The position numbers and the translations under genes were made by a program. The notes beneath the pieces are model-generated. The model did no database searches. It was not told where the DNA came from and was given only the letters and a program-made list of their open reading frames with translations. From Ilumatobacteraceae bacterium (GTDB lineage Bacteria > Actinomycetota > Acidimicrobiia > Acidimicrobiales > Ilumatobacteraceae), in the NCBI GenBank assembly GCA_022843125.1, contig JALHOG010000044.1, forward strand, positions 1 to 43,730: 43,730 nt of DNA. Reading direction: 5' to 3'. This document shows, piece by piece, positions 1-8,705 of the stretch. Numbering within the stretch: the first letter of the stretch is position 1; the number at the start of each line of letters is the position of its first letter.

Positions 1-117
1 GAACACCACAACCGGTTCAAATACCGCGCCCGCTACCAACCACAACGCCAACCCGACGGCACCTGGCACATCCACCGCCCCGACGGCACCACCATCACCC
101 CACCCGACGCCGCCTGA
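1..117 (+). CDS. HNH endonuclease (DUF222/13E12-type), C-terminal fragment
   Basis: The open frame enters from the left edge and ends with TGA at 115-117, giving 38 residues. It begins with a His-His-Asn-Arg-Phe-Lys stretch, which matches the last helix of an HNH nuclease motif. It ends in a Pro/Asp/Gly/Thr-rich tail (a QPDGTWHIHRPDGT-like segment) typical of the DUF222-HNH '13E12 repeat' proteins that are multicopy in actinobacteria. The DUF222 domain and most of the HNH core lie outside the window. These proteins are predicted DNA nucleases, sometimes linked to mobile DNA. No inverted repeat or other mobility signal is visible in the following 180 bases. Confidence 0.7.
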   Translation, partial: EHHNRFKYRARYQPQRQPDGTWHIHRPDGTTITPPDAA

Positions 118-296
118 CCAGTTCACCGCGCGTTCAGCAAGCCGGCCGCTCATCGCCCATTGCAAACCACGCCGATGTCCAGTCTTCGATGCTGCCGCTC
201 GGCTCCGACAGTACGGAGCGACGCTCGAGGTCGACCAGCGCGCTGATGGCCAGTTCGTCAGTGTCGACCGTCGAGCGCGTCGAACACTGGCGTTGG

Positions 297-1127
297 TCAG
301 CGCACCTCGTCGACGGGGCAATCGAAGGGACCATTCCCGAACCCGACGACCTGATCGGCGTCGTCGAGCGCGATCAGGAGGACTCCGCCGCGATCGACCA
401 CGACGAGCCGCCGGTCACCACCATCGTTGAGATTGGTCCATACGGCCTCGACGTCGACGAGGGTCGATCCGAGTCCGATGCCCTCGAGGGTGACGATGTT
501 CGACGGGGACGGCGCGGGGACGTCACCGAATGGTGCGAGCTCGAACAGGGTCGGATCGCCGACCGTCCAGGCCGACAGTTCGTCACGCACGACGCCCTCA
601 CCTTGATAGCGCTCGAACGTCATGCGGAAGTCTCCCCACCACACCACTCGGGCGTCGGTCGAACCTGCGCACGACTGGCCGACCGTGGGCTGCCACCCGC
701 TGTCGCTCGTCGGTGACCCGAGTCGAGCCGACACGTCGACGACGACGGCGTCGACATCGACGGCGTCGAACGTCCGGACGCCGAACACCGTCGCGCCGGC
801 GACGTCGACGACGTCAACCGAAGCGGGGTCGACCGGCGGCATCGTGACCGGCGGCAGCGTGACCGGCGCGAGCGTGGTCGGCGCGATCGATTGGACGGCA
901 GCGGCCGGTGCTGCGCTCGTCGGCGGCGATGATGTCGTGGACGGTGCAGACGACGTCACCGTCGTGTCGGTGCTGATCGACGCAGGGGCGGCCGTCGGCA
1001 TGCTCGGGGTCGGCGTCGACGAGGCAGCGGTGCCACATGCCGAGACGAGGAGCAGTCCGGCAACCGCGCCGGTGAGTGGAAGGCGGGTCAGGAGTCGGGG
1101 GCGGACGGGGCCACGTGTTGGGATCAT
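297..1127 (-). CDS. Predicted secreted lipoprotein, unknown function
   Basis: A 276-residue protein read from the ATG at 1127. The frame stays open upstream, but this start places a classic lipoprotein signal peptide at the N-terminus: Arg-rich n-region, hydrophobic core, LLVSAC lipobox with Cys31. A Ser/Thr/Pro/Ala-rich linker follows (about residues 32-105), including the repeat-like LAPVTLPPVTMPPV. The C-terminal 170 residues form a Val/Asp/Trp-rich globular domain that I do not recognise. It contains a Cys near the middle and one near the end that could form a disulfide. It is probably anchored on the outer face of the membrane. The neighbouring pirin is divergent. The lipoprotein call is firm; no function can be given. 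Confidence 0.75.
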   Translation of the reverse strand: MIPTRGPVRPRLLTRLPLTGAVAGLLLVSACGTAASSTPTPSMPTAAPASISTDTTVTSSAPSTTSSPPTSAAPAAAVQSIAPTTLAPVTLPPVTMPPVDPASVDVVDVAGATVFGVRTFDAVDVDAVVVDVSARLGSPTSDSGWQPTVGQSCAGSTDARVVWWGDFRMTFERYQGEGVVRDELSAWTVGDPTLFELAPFGDVPAPSPSNIVTLEGIGLGSTLVDVEAVWTNLNDGGDRRLVVVDRGGVLLIALDDADQVVGFGNGPFDCPVDEVR

Positions 1128-1211
1128 GTACGTCCAGAGCACCCATCGTCGTCGAACTTGCAGAAACGTCGCTCGACCCGTGCGCCCGGCTCGGGTCGGC
1201 CCCGGCACGAG

Positions 1212-1239
1212 TTGAACTATTTTCATGCGGAAATACCTT
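1212..1239 (+). promoter_or_regulatory. Possible promoter for the pirin gene
   Basis: TTGAAC at 1212-1217 is followed after 16 bases by TACCTT at 1234-1239, in the only clearly AT-richer patch of this divergent intergenic region. It would start a transcript about 50 bases before the pirin ATG, which has a ribosome site (GAGAGGA, 1284-1290). Match by eye only. Confidence 0.3.
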
Positions 1240-1298
1240 GGCCCTGTTCGCTGTTGCACCATCGGACCGTTCACTTCACGTTCGAGAGGAACCCCGTG

Positions 1299-2010
<712 letters not shown>

Positions 2011-2021
<11 letters not shown>

Positions 2022-2538
2022 CCTGATCGGGCTGGTGGCGCGCCGACGCGATCATGGCTCCGAACTGGGCGGCGAGCCGGCCGGCGTCGCCATCGAGGTG
2101 ACCCGCGAAGTGCCGCTCGATCCCTGCCAGGTGGGTGACAGCGGCAACGCGGAGCCGGCCGCGTCCTGACGCCGTCAACCCGATGTGGCGAACACGTGCG
2201 TCGTCCGCATCGGTGCGTCGCGACACCAGCCCCGCAGCCACCATCCGATCGACCACTCGCGTGCATGTCGACGGGCTGATCAGCAACCGCTCGGCGATCT
2301 CCCCCATCGTGAGTTCGCGGCCGGCGTCGCTCACCTGGACGAGCACGTCGTACCAGCTGAGCGGCAGGTCGTGCTGCTCGACGAGCTCACGATCGAGCCG
2401 GGCGACGAGCGTCTGGTGCGCATGGAGGAACGATCGCCACGCGATGAGCCCGTCGGCATCCGGTCGAGCACGGCGAGGCACCCGCGCAGCGTACCGAACG
2501 TGATTCCGCCGACGCTGCTCGCCGTCACGTGCGCACAT
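2011..2538 (-). CDS. MarR family transcriptional regulator
   Basis: 175 residues from ATG 2538. The centre shows a MarR winged helix: LTMGEIAERLLISPSTCTRV is the helix-turn-helix, followed by a wing with the family's Asp-x-Arg motif (RRTDADDARVRHIGLT). The flanking helices form the dimer interface. The start overlaps the end of the upstream merR gene by 14 bases and has no good ribosome site, so it is probably made by translational coupling from the merR transcript. Family members usually repress nearby genes and lose DNA binding on meeting phenolic ligands or oxidants. Candidate targets are the convergent pirin and the merR operon itself. Later starts inside the Arg-rich N-terminus are possible. 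Confidence 0.85.
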
Positions 2539-3256
2539 CACCGTGCCGGGACGCGAACCGGCGGGCCTCGTCGGCGAGTGCGCGCTCGAGCGCCAGCCGG
2601 GTGACGTCCTGAGCGAGCGGGCCCAGCTCGTCGAGGACCCGCGCGATCTCGGGGAGATGAGCGTCGCCATCGAGCAGGTGGTCGTCGAACAGCGCCGAGA
2701 ACCGGTGCGCGATCACTCGCGCGTCCTCGAGCAACCGCTCCCATTCGTCGAGGACCACGGTCACGGGGAGACCGAGCTGGACGAGCCGTGCCCCGAGGTC
2801 GAGGAACCGCTCGTCGACGACGACCCGATCACCGACCGGCTCGACGAGCCCCAGCCCGACCGCGCGCGTGACGTCGGCAGGCATCAGCGGCGCCGCGAAC
2901 CGCGTCATCAGCTCGGACACGGTGAGCGTCCGCCGCGTCGGCTCCCCCCAGGTGCGCACGCCGACCAGCTCGTGCAGGGGCCGGCCGTCGTCGACGCCGG
3001 CGAGCAGCTCCTTGATGCCCGCCAGGCTGTGACCGCGCCGCTGGAGCTCGGCGATCACCCGGAGCCGCTCGAGATGACCGCTCCCGTACCTCGCGACCCG
3101 CCCCTGCCTCGTCGGCGGCGCGAGCAGGCCCCGCGACTGGTACATCCGAACCGTCGACGTCATCGTCCCGGCGGCCGCCGCGAGCTGGTCGACGGTGAAC
3201 GCCTCGTCGGCGTGGTCGTGCTCGGCGTCATCGGCGGCGGGTGTGCCCACGGCCAC
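2525..3256 (-). CDS. MerR family transcriptional regulator
   Basis: 243 residues if started at GTG 3256 (GTG 3250 is equally possible). The MerR DNA-binding domain is residues 20-85: FTVDQLAAAAGTMTSTVRMY, the wing RGLLAPPTRQGRVARYG, then helices ending in SLAGIKELL. The C-terminal 150 residues are a helical effector domain without the metal-binding cysteines of MerR or CueR. An upstream in-frame ATG at 3319 would place the whole 34-bp palindrome inside the coding region and overlap the divergent gene's start, so I prefer the shorter form. A GATACT box at 3261-3266 (minus reading) lies 4-10 bases before these GTGs and would make the message leaderless. It probably controls the divergent YndJ-DUF1990 gene and the co-transcribed marR. 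Confidence 0.8.
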   Translation of the reverse strand: MAVGTPAADDAEHDHADEAFTVDQLAAAAGTMTSTVRMYQSRGLLAPPTRQGRVARYGSGHLERLRVIAELQRRGHSLAGIKELLAGVDDGRPLHELVGVRTWGEPTRRTLTVSELMTRFAAPLMPADVTRAVGLGLVEPVGDRVVVDERFLDLGARLVQLGLPVTVVLDEWERLLEDARVIAHRFSALFDDHLLDGDAHLPEIARVLDELGPLAQDVTRLALERALADEARRFASRHGDVRT

Positions 3257-3268
3257 ACACAGTATCGC

Positions 3269-3299
3269 TTGACGTGACCGTTCATAGTGAGAGTAAATA
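3269..3299 (+). promoter_or_regulatory. MerR-type promoter with 19-bp spacer
   Basis: TTGACG (3269-3274) and TAAATA (3294-3299) are separated by 19 bases. This over-long spacer is the hallmark of promoters activated by MerR-family proteins through DNA untwisting. Transcription would begin about at the ATG at 3308, giving a leaderless message. The -10 lies inside the 34-bp palindrome. Confidence 0.5.
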
Positions 3300-3313
3300 C
3301 TCTCACTATGAAC
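3280..3313. promoter_or_regulatory. 34-bp perfect inverted repeat, probable operator
   Basis: The arms GTTCATAGTGAGAGTA (3280-3295) and its exact reverse complement (3298-3313) flank AA. It lies between the divergent merR gene and the YndJ-DUF1990 gene, overlaps the -10 element, and contains the ATG (3308) of the latter. A 16-bp perfect arm in high-GC DNA is not expected by chance. The adjacent MerR, or a dimer of dimers, is the obvious ligand. Confidence 0.75.
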
Positions 3314-4576
3314 ACTCATATCGTGTGGTGGCTGGTCGGCCTCGGGTGGATCGTCACGGTTCCCGTCGGCCTGGAACGGATCCGTCTCGCCGGACGAGAC
3401 CGATGGGTCGCGATCGCCTGGTTGCCGGTGGCAGCCGCGTGGGCTGCGGCGGCCGGACTCGGCATTCGTCCGCTGGGCTACTCGGACGAGATCGTCCTGC
3501 TCACGGCGGCCCACTTCGTCCACGCCGGATTCGGCGTGTCCGCCCTCCTCGTGAGCGCAGGACTGCGCCGGTCGCTCGGCATCCATCAGATCGGGATGGG
3601 ATCCGTCGCGCTGGGCATCGCCGTCGCCCGCCCGTTCGAGTTGATCGGCGCAGTCGCGATCGTGCTCGCGCTGGTGAGCTACAGCGTCCATGCCGGACGG
3701 CGCGCCTGCGGTGAGACCGGTGTGCGCCGGGTCCTGCTCGTCGTGTCGGCGCTCGCATGGTGGTTCCCGATGGTGCTCGCGACCGGCTGGGCGGCCGGGA
3801 GGGTCGGCATCGGGTGGATCGACCGCACCCTCGACGAGATGGTGGCGCAGCACGGAGCGGTCAACGCGATCGGGCTCGTGCTCGCCGGGCTCGTCGCGCA
3901 CCGCACCGGGGCGCCGCTGCGCCGGCCGGCGCATGCGATGTCACTCCGGCGGCCGCACCAGGCGGTGCTCGCCGAGCTCGTCGAAGCGGGCCGGGGCTCG
4001 CCGCTCAGCGTCTCGCCCGGCCTGCTCGCCCGAGGCGGGCGCGGCTGGTTCCTCGACGTCCACACCGTCGAGGTGGGCCGGGGGGCGACCGACTTCGAGG
4101 CGGCGAAGCACGCGATCGCCCAGTGGGTCAAGTTCCGCCAGCCGTGGACGACACCTGCGATCCCCCTCGCACCGATCGAGCCCGGCGTCACCGTCGGCTA
4201 CGCCGCTCGGGTCTGGGGTGTGTGGTGGAGTTGCTGCTGCAGGATCGTGGACGTGATCGACGAGCGCAGCACCGACGGCGGAGATCGATTCGGCTTCACG
4301 TACGCCACGATCGCCGGTCACCCCGAGCGGGGCGAGGAACGCTTCCTCGTCACCCTCGACGCCACCACCGGTTCGGTGACCTTCGAGATCGTCGCCATGT
4401 CTCGTCCCGGGCGCTGGTTCGTGTGGCTCGGGCTCCCGATCGCGCGCCACGCGCAGGCGCGCTTCCGCGCGGGAGCGGCGGAGGTACTGGCCCGATCGGT
4501 CGCGGATGCACGACCGTCGGTTGGGCTCACGGCGGACCCCAGCCTCCGCGGGCAAGGATCGCTGCGTCGCCGGTGA
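3308..4576 (+). CDS. YndJ-like membrane protein fused to a DUF1990 domain
   Basis: 422 residues from ATG 3308 inside the operator palindrome; the message is probably leaderless. Residues 1-200 are hydrophobic with about six or seven membrane segments and resemble the YndJ family (WFPMVLATGWAAG, QHGAVNAIGL). Residues about 245-405 match DUF1990, including the signature FGFTYATIAGHPERGEERF (328-346), a Trp-rich stretch (GVWWSCCC, 304-311) and MSRPGRWFVWLG. Both families are uncharacterised; the fusion implies that the soluble domain works at the membrane face, perhaps binding a lipid or fatty ligand. The last 50 bases overlap the convergent glycosidase gene. It is probably controlled by the divergent MerR. 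Confidence 0.75.
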   Translation: MNTHIVWWLVGLGWIVTVPVGLERIRLAGRDRWVAIAWLPVAAAWAAAAGLGIRPLGYSDEIVLLTAAHFVHAGFGVSALLVSAGLRRSLGIHQIGMGSVALGIAVARPFELIGAVAIVLALVSYSVHAGRRACGETGVRRVLLVVSALAWWFPMVLATGWAAGRVGIGWIDRTLDEMVAQHGAVNAIGLVLAGLVAHRTGAPLRRPAHAMSLRRPHQAVLAELVEAGRGSPLSVSPGLLARGGRGWFLDVHTVEVGRGATDFEAAKHAIAQWVKFRQPWTTPAIPLAPIEPGVTVGYAARVWGVWWSCCCRIVDVIDERSTDGGDRFGFTYATIAGHPERGEERFLVTLDATTGSVTFEIVAMSRPGRWFVWLGLPIARHAQARFRAGAAEVLARSVADARPSVGLTADPSLRGQGSLRRR

Positions 4577-6563
4577 CGACGTCCCAGCCGGGGGCGTCGA
4601 GGTCGAGGATCTCGCTGCCGCGGACGGTGAACGACACGCGGCTCTCACCGATGGCGGCGTTACGGACCTCGATCGACATGCCGTCGGGCAGGCACGGGCG
4701 GAGCAGGAGCGTCCCGGTGGTGGCATCGGGCTCGAGGCCGAGCAGGGCGCGCGTGGCCATGAGGATCGCCCCCGCCGCCCAGGCCTGCGGTCGGCACGCT
4801 GCGGCGTACGGGACCGGGAGGTCGACATCGGCACGACCGATGCCGCTCAGCAGCTCGGGCAGCTGACCACCGAGCGCGAGGCCGAGCGCGAGGAGACCGG
4901 CGCCGAGGGTGCGCACCACGTCGTCCCGACCGATCCGGGCGGCGCCGTGCATCGCCATCGCGGTGTCGTGCGGCCACACCGAACCCCTGTGGTAGCCGAA
5001 CGGGTTGTAGCCGGCGGCACGGGCACCGACCGTGCGGACCCCCCAGCCCGAGAACAGGTCGTCGCCGGCGAGCTGCGACGCGACCGAATCGGCGATCGGG
5101 TGCGGCAGCACGCCGCTCCAGAGCACATGGCCGGCGTTCGATGTTCGCACCGTGAGCAGCTGCTTGCGATCATCGAGGGCGAGCCCGACGAACGGCCCGG
5201 CGTCGGTCTCGTAGACGAAGGCCGCGACAAAGCGCTCGGCGAGCGCGGCAGCGTCGCGGTCGTGATCCTCACCGTCGCCCGTGCCGGTCCAGCGCTCGAG
5301 CTCGGCGAGCGTGCGCAGTGCGCGGTACCAGTACGCCTGCACCTCGGCGAGCGCCGTGCGGCCGACGAACACCGAACCCTGGGCGTCGATGATGCTGTCG
5401 GACGAGTCCTTCCAGCCGAGGTTGGTGAGGCCCGACGGGTGCGGCACCGACTCGACGAACCCGTCACCGTCGACATCACCGTGCGCCGTGCACCACCTCA
5501 GAGCCGCACGCGCCGCGGGGAGCAGCGCCGCGATCTCATCGCGCGGTGCACCCCATCTCGCAGCCTCGCCGAGCGCGACGACGAAGAGGGCGGAGGTGTC
5601 GACCGCGCCGTAGTACGGGGTTCCCGGTGACACGCCGAACACTCCTTCGCGCCCCAAGCGGAGCTCGTGCAGGATGCGGCCCGGCTGGGCCCCCGTCAGC
5701 TCGTCACGCTCGACCGCCTGGTGTTCGGCGAGCAGGGCGAGCACGTCCACGAGAGGCCGGTGCGAATCGAGCACGTTCTGCATCCCGGCGATCATCGAGT
5801 CGCGACCGAACAGTGCGAGGAAGAACGGGCTGCCCGCTGCAACGACGTCCCGCTCGCCGACGGGCATCACGAGCGCCCGCAGGTCGGCTCGCGCATCGTC
5901 GACCACGAGGCCGAGGTCGGGCGGTGACGTGGTGATCGACATCGATGTCGGTTCGGTGCGGGGGTGTACGTCACGGTGGCCATCGACCCTCGCGGCGATC
6001 GTCGTCGTCCAGGTCTCCCCGACCGCGAGTTCCACGTCGACCACGAACCGCCCGTCGTCGAAGTGCCAACCCGCGCACTCGACCGTGACGTCGGACCCCT
6101 CCCCCGGCGGGGGGAGCACACCACCGGACGGGTGCGGCTGCGGGGTGGTCGCCGGCCGAGCGTCGGCCTGAGCGTCGCCGAGATGGAACACGGGCTGATC
6201 GTCACGAGCCACCATGAGCGTGACCGTCATCCGGAGCGGGACCGCGTACGCGGTGATCGAGATCAGCTCCTGGAAGCCGCGACCGTCGACTGTGCGCCGG
6301 CGCACGAGCACGGCAACCGGATCGATGACATCACCCACGCCGAGGGTGAAGAGCAGCTCGTCGGTGCTGGCGCCCACGCGATGCCACCCTGCGCGCCGCA
6401 TCGATGCGCCGGCGATGTCGAGCTGCCACCGGGAGATCACGCGCCGGTCATCGACGATCAACCCGGAGACCGCATCGGGCCGGATCGACCCGTCGGCATC
6501 GGTGACGAGGCCGGCGCCCGCGGCGGTGAGGCTCAGGCTGTCGCGGTCGAGTGGTCGAGCCAT
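4527..6563 (-). CDS. Debranching-type glycosidase (amylo-alpha-1,6-glucosidase-like)
   Basis: 678 residues. The N-terminal 220 residues are a beta-rich glycogen-debranching N-terminal domain. Residues about 225-670 form an (alpha/alpha)6 barrel with family motifs LFGRDSMIAG (251-260), NLGWKDSSDSI (381-391) and NPFGYHRGSVWPHDTAMA. Asp255 and Asp386 are the conserved acids most likely to line the active site. No signal peptide is visible, so it should act in the cytoplasm on imported oligosaccharides. It is the last gene of the LacI-ABC sugar operon, 97 bases after the second permease, which supports hydrolysis of the transported glycan. The exact linkage (alpha-1,6, alpha-1,2 or other) cannot be read from sequence. 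The 3' end overlaps a convergent gene by 50 bases. Confidence 0.85.
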   Translation of the reverse strand: MARPLDRDSLSLTAAGAGLVTDADGSIRPDAVSGLIVDDRRVISRWQLDIAGASMRRAGWHRVGASTDELLFTLGVGDVIDPVAVLVRRRTVDGRGFQELISITAYAVPLRMTVTLMVARDDQPVFHLGDAQADARPATTPQPHPSGGVLPPPGEGSDVTVECAGWHFDDGRFVVDVELAVGETWTTTIAARVDGHRDVHPRTEPTSMSITTSPPDLGLVVDDARADLRALVMPVGERDVVAAGSPFFLALFGRDSMIAGMQNVLDSHRPLVDVLALLAEHQAVERDELTGAQPGRILHELRLGREGVFGVSPGTPYYGAVDTSALFVVALGEAARWGAPRDEIAALLPAARAALRWCTAHGDVDGDGFVESVPHPSGLTNLGWKDSSDSIIDAQGSVFVGRTALAEVQAYWYRALRTLAELERWTGTGDGEDHDRDAAALAERFVAAFVYETDAGPFVGLALDDRKQLLTVRTSNAGHVLWSGVLPHPIADSVASQLAGDDLFSGWGVRTVGARAAGYNPFGYHRGSVWPHDTAMAMHGAARIGRDDVVRTLGAGLLALGLALGGQLPELLSGIGRADVDLPVPYAAACRPQAWAAGAILMATRALLGLEPDATTGTLLLRPCLPDGMSIEVRNAAIGESRVSFTVRGSEILDLDAPGWDVVTGDAAILARGGWGPP

Positions 6564-6660
6564 GGCGCGCTCGTTTCAGGTGTGGAACGGGTGGGTGTGG
6601 TCGGGGGGATCATCGGGCGGGTGGTCGAGGGGATCATGCGTGGGTGTGGGCGGGCAAGCC

Positions 6661-7587
6661 TCAGCCCTTCACTGCTCCGGACATCCCCTCTCGGAAGTAG
6701 CGCTGGAACACGAAGTAGATGACCGCCATCGGGATCGTCATGACCACCGAGGCGGCCATGATCGTCGGCCACGGCGTGGAGCTGCCGAACTGGCCGCGGA
6801 GCTGGGCGAGGCCGACGGGCAGGGTGCGCATGTCGTTCTGGTTGGCGGCGATCAGTGGATGGAGGAACTCGTTCCAGGCGCCGACGGTCGACAGGATCGT
6901 GAGCGTGATCACCGCCGGGCGCGCGATCGGGAGGATGACCTTGACGAAGGTCGCGAACCGACCCGCCCCGTCGATCGCCGCGGCCTCCTCCAGCTCCATC
7001 GGGATCTGCTCCATGAACTGCTTCATCAGGAAGATGCCGAATGCGTCGAAGACGAGCGGCACGATCAGACCGGCGTACGAGTTGATCCAGCCGAGCTCCT
7101 TCAGCAGCAGGAACCGGGGGATCGCGAGCACGATGCCGGGGATCATCATCACCGACAGGATCAGCCCGAACACGAGCTTGTAGCCGGGGAAGCGGATGCG
7201 GGCGAGCGCGTAGCCGGCCAGCGCCGACAGCAGCACACGCCCGATCACGACGCACGTGGTGACGAGCACCGAGTTGAACGTCCACCGTGGGAACAGGATC
7301 CGTTCGCTGCTCAGACCGCGCACGCCGTCGAGCGTCGGCGAGCCGAGCTCGGCGTCCCATCCCAACGACGACGTGTTGGCCGCGTAGTCGGGCAGGGTCT
7401 TGAAGCTGGTGATGACGGCGAGCAGGAACGGCAAGATGTAGAACGCGCTCGCGACGGCCAGCGCCATGTAGATGAATCGCCGCATCGCCAACGGCGGCGC
7501 CAACGGGTCGGCCTCGGCGCGGCGTCGGCGGCGACGGAGTTCGCGCCTGCTCGGCAGTACGTCGACAGGGGCGGTGGTGGCGGTCAT
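6661..7587 (-). CDS. Carbohydrate ABC transporter permease (MalG/CUT1 type)
   Basis: 308 residues from ATG 7587, which overlaps the stop of the upstream permease in an ATGA tetranucleotide. After a short Arg-rich cytoplasmic leader there are six membrane spans. The cytoplasmic EAA loop that docks on the ATPase is at about residues 200-220 (EEAAAIDGAGRFATFVKVILP region). The C-terminal Gly-Met-Ser-Gly-Ala-x-Lys-Gly end is typical of MalG-type subunits. It pairs with the preceding MalF-like permease and lipoprotein. No ATPase gene is in the operon, so a shared MsmK/MalK-type ATPase from elsewhere is presumably used, as in many actinobacteria. Confidence 0.93.
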   Translation of the reverse strand: MTATTAPVDVLPSRRELRRRRRRAEADPLAPPLAMRRFIYMALAVASAFYILPFLLAVITSFKTLPDYAANTSSLGWDAELGSPTLDGVRGLSSERILFPRWTFNSVLVTTCVVIGRVLLSALAGYALARIRFPGYKLVFGLILSVMMIPGIVLAIPRFLLLKELGWINSYAGLIVPLVFDAFGIFLMKQFMEQIPMELEEAAAIDGAGRFATFVKVILPIARPAVITLTILSTVGAWNEFLHPLIAANQNDMRTLPVGLAQLRGQFGSSTPWPTIMAASVVMTIPMAVIYFVFQRYFREGMSGAVKG

Positions 7588-8705
7588 GGCGTCTGGTCCG
7601 AACTCCCGGTCACGCGCCGCTGGAGGAACGTGAACAGCAAGATGATGAAGAACAGGATCACGGCGGTCGCGGCGGCGAGGCCGGCCTGCGAGTTGTCGAA
7701 CGCCTGCAGGTAGACGAGCAACGCCGGCGTGAGGGTCGTCTTCTGCGGCCCGCCGAGGTTGGACGCGTACACCTGATCGAAGACCTGCCAGGTACCGATC
7801 ACGCCCAGGGTCACCGCGAGGTACATCTGGGGGCGCAGCATCGGGAGGACCACGTACCTGAACCGCTTCCACCACGTCGCGCCATCGACCGCTGCAGCCT
7901 CCTCGATGTCGCGGCTGATGTTCTGGAGCCCGCCGAGGAAGATCAGCATCATGGTGCCGCTGGTCGTCCAGATCGCGAGGAGCATGATCGTGAGCAGTGC
8001 CACCGATGGTCCGCTCAGCCAATCCCAGAGGCGCAGCTCGAACACCTCGGTCTCGGCCCAGCCGGGTGCTCGGTCGACGCCGAACACGCCGAGCAGGTTG
8101 TGAACGAGCCCGTTCGGTTCGTCGAACCAGTTGATGTCGGAGAACGGGAGGATCCGGTTGACGATGCCCGACTGGGCGAACAGCACGAGCCAGATCAGCG
8201 TGATCGCGATCGACGAGGTGACGGAGGGGAAGTACAGGAGCGTGCGGAACCCGCCCCGACCCCGCAGGAAGCGCTGATTCACGAGGAACGCGAGGAACAT
8301 CGCGAAGAAGGTCTGCACCGGCACCACGATGATCACGTAGTAGAAGGTGTTGCGCAGCGAGATCGCGAAGTCGCGCCGCCGCAATCCCGGTTCGGTGAGC
8401 AGCTCGCGGTAGTTGTCGAGGCCGACCGATTCCGAGTCGAACGGCGAGCCGAGACCGGTCCAGTCGCGGAAGCTCACCCACAGCGTCAGCGCGATCGGGA
8501 TCGCGAGGAACACGACGAGGCCGAGCAGCGCCGGTGCCGCGAAGAGCCAGCCGATGAGCGGGTCACGACGGTGCAGGGTCGCGCGCTGGCTGCGACCCCG
8601 GTTGCCACGTCCTTTGCGTCGCCTCACCGAGGGGGGTGCGGTCTGGGCCGCACCCCCCATGGCGGGGGAACCCGATACCGGGCCGGCGGAGGCCGTCTCG
8701 GTCAC
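7584..8705 (-). CDS. Carbohydrate ABC transporter permease (MalF/CUT1 type)
   Basis: 373 residues. GTG 8705 is chosen because it overlaps the binding-protein stop as GTGA, a standard coupling arrangement. An internal ATG 16 codons later is possible. A basic cytoplasmic N-terminus (RRRKGRGNRGR) precedes about six membrane spans. The EAA loop (DIEEAAAVDGATWWKRF) lies in the last third, and NPT-like 'YFPSVTSSIAITLIW' segments are typical of the MalF side. Its stop overlaps the MalG-type start by four bases, so both permeases should be made in equal amounts. It forms the channel for the sugar captured by the lipoprotein encoded just upstream. Confidence 0.93.
   Translation of the reverse strand: MTETASAGPVSGSPAMGGAAQTAPPSVRRRKGRGNRGRSQRATLHRRDPLIGWLFAAPALLGLVVFLAIPIALTLWVSFRDWTGLGSPFDSESVGLDNYRELLTEPGLRRRDFAISLRNTFYYVIIVVPVQTFFAMFLAFLVNQRFLRGRGGFRTLLYFPSVTSSIAITLIWLVLFAQSGIVNRILPFSDINWFDEPNGLVHNLLGVFGVDRAPGWAETEVFELRLWDWLSGPSVALLTIMLLAIWTTSGTMMLIFLGGLQNISRDIEEAAAVDGATWWKRFRYVVLPMLRPQMYLAVTLGVIGTWQVFDQVYASNLGGPQKTTLTPALLVYLQAFDNSQAGLAAATAVILFFIILLFTFLQRRVTGSSDQTP

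Noticed and set aside
118..296. Small gene or mobile-element end after the HNH fragment
   Set aside because: No start with ribosome site, inverted repeat or transposase motif was seen; treated as plain intergenic DNA.
3257..3319. MerR start at ATG 3319
   Set aside because: It would include the whole palindrome in the protein and overlap the divergent gene's start; the family domain begins well after the GTG at 3256.
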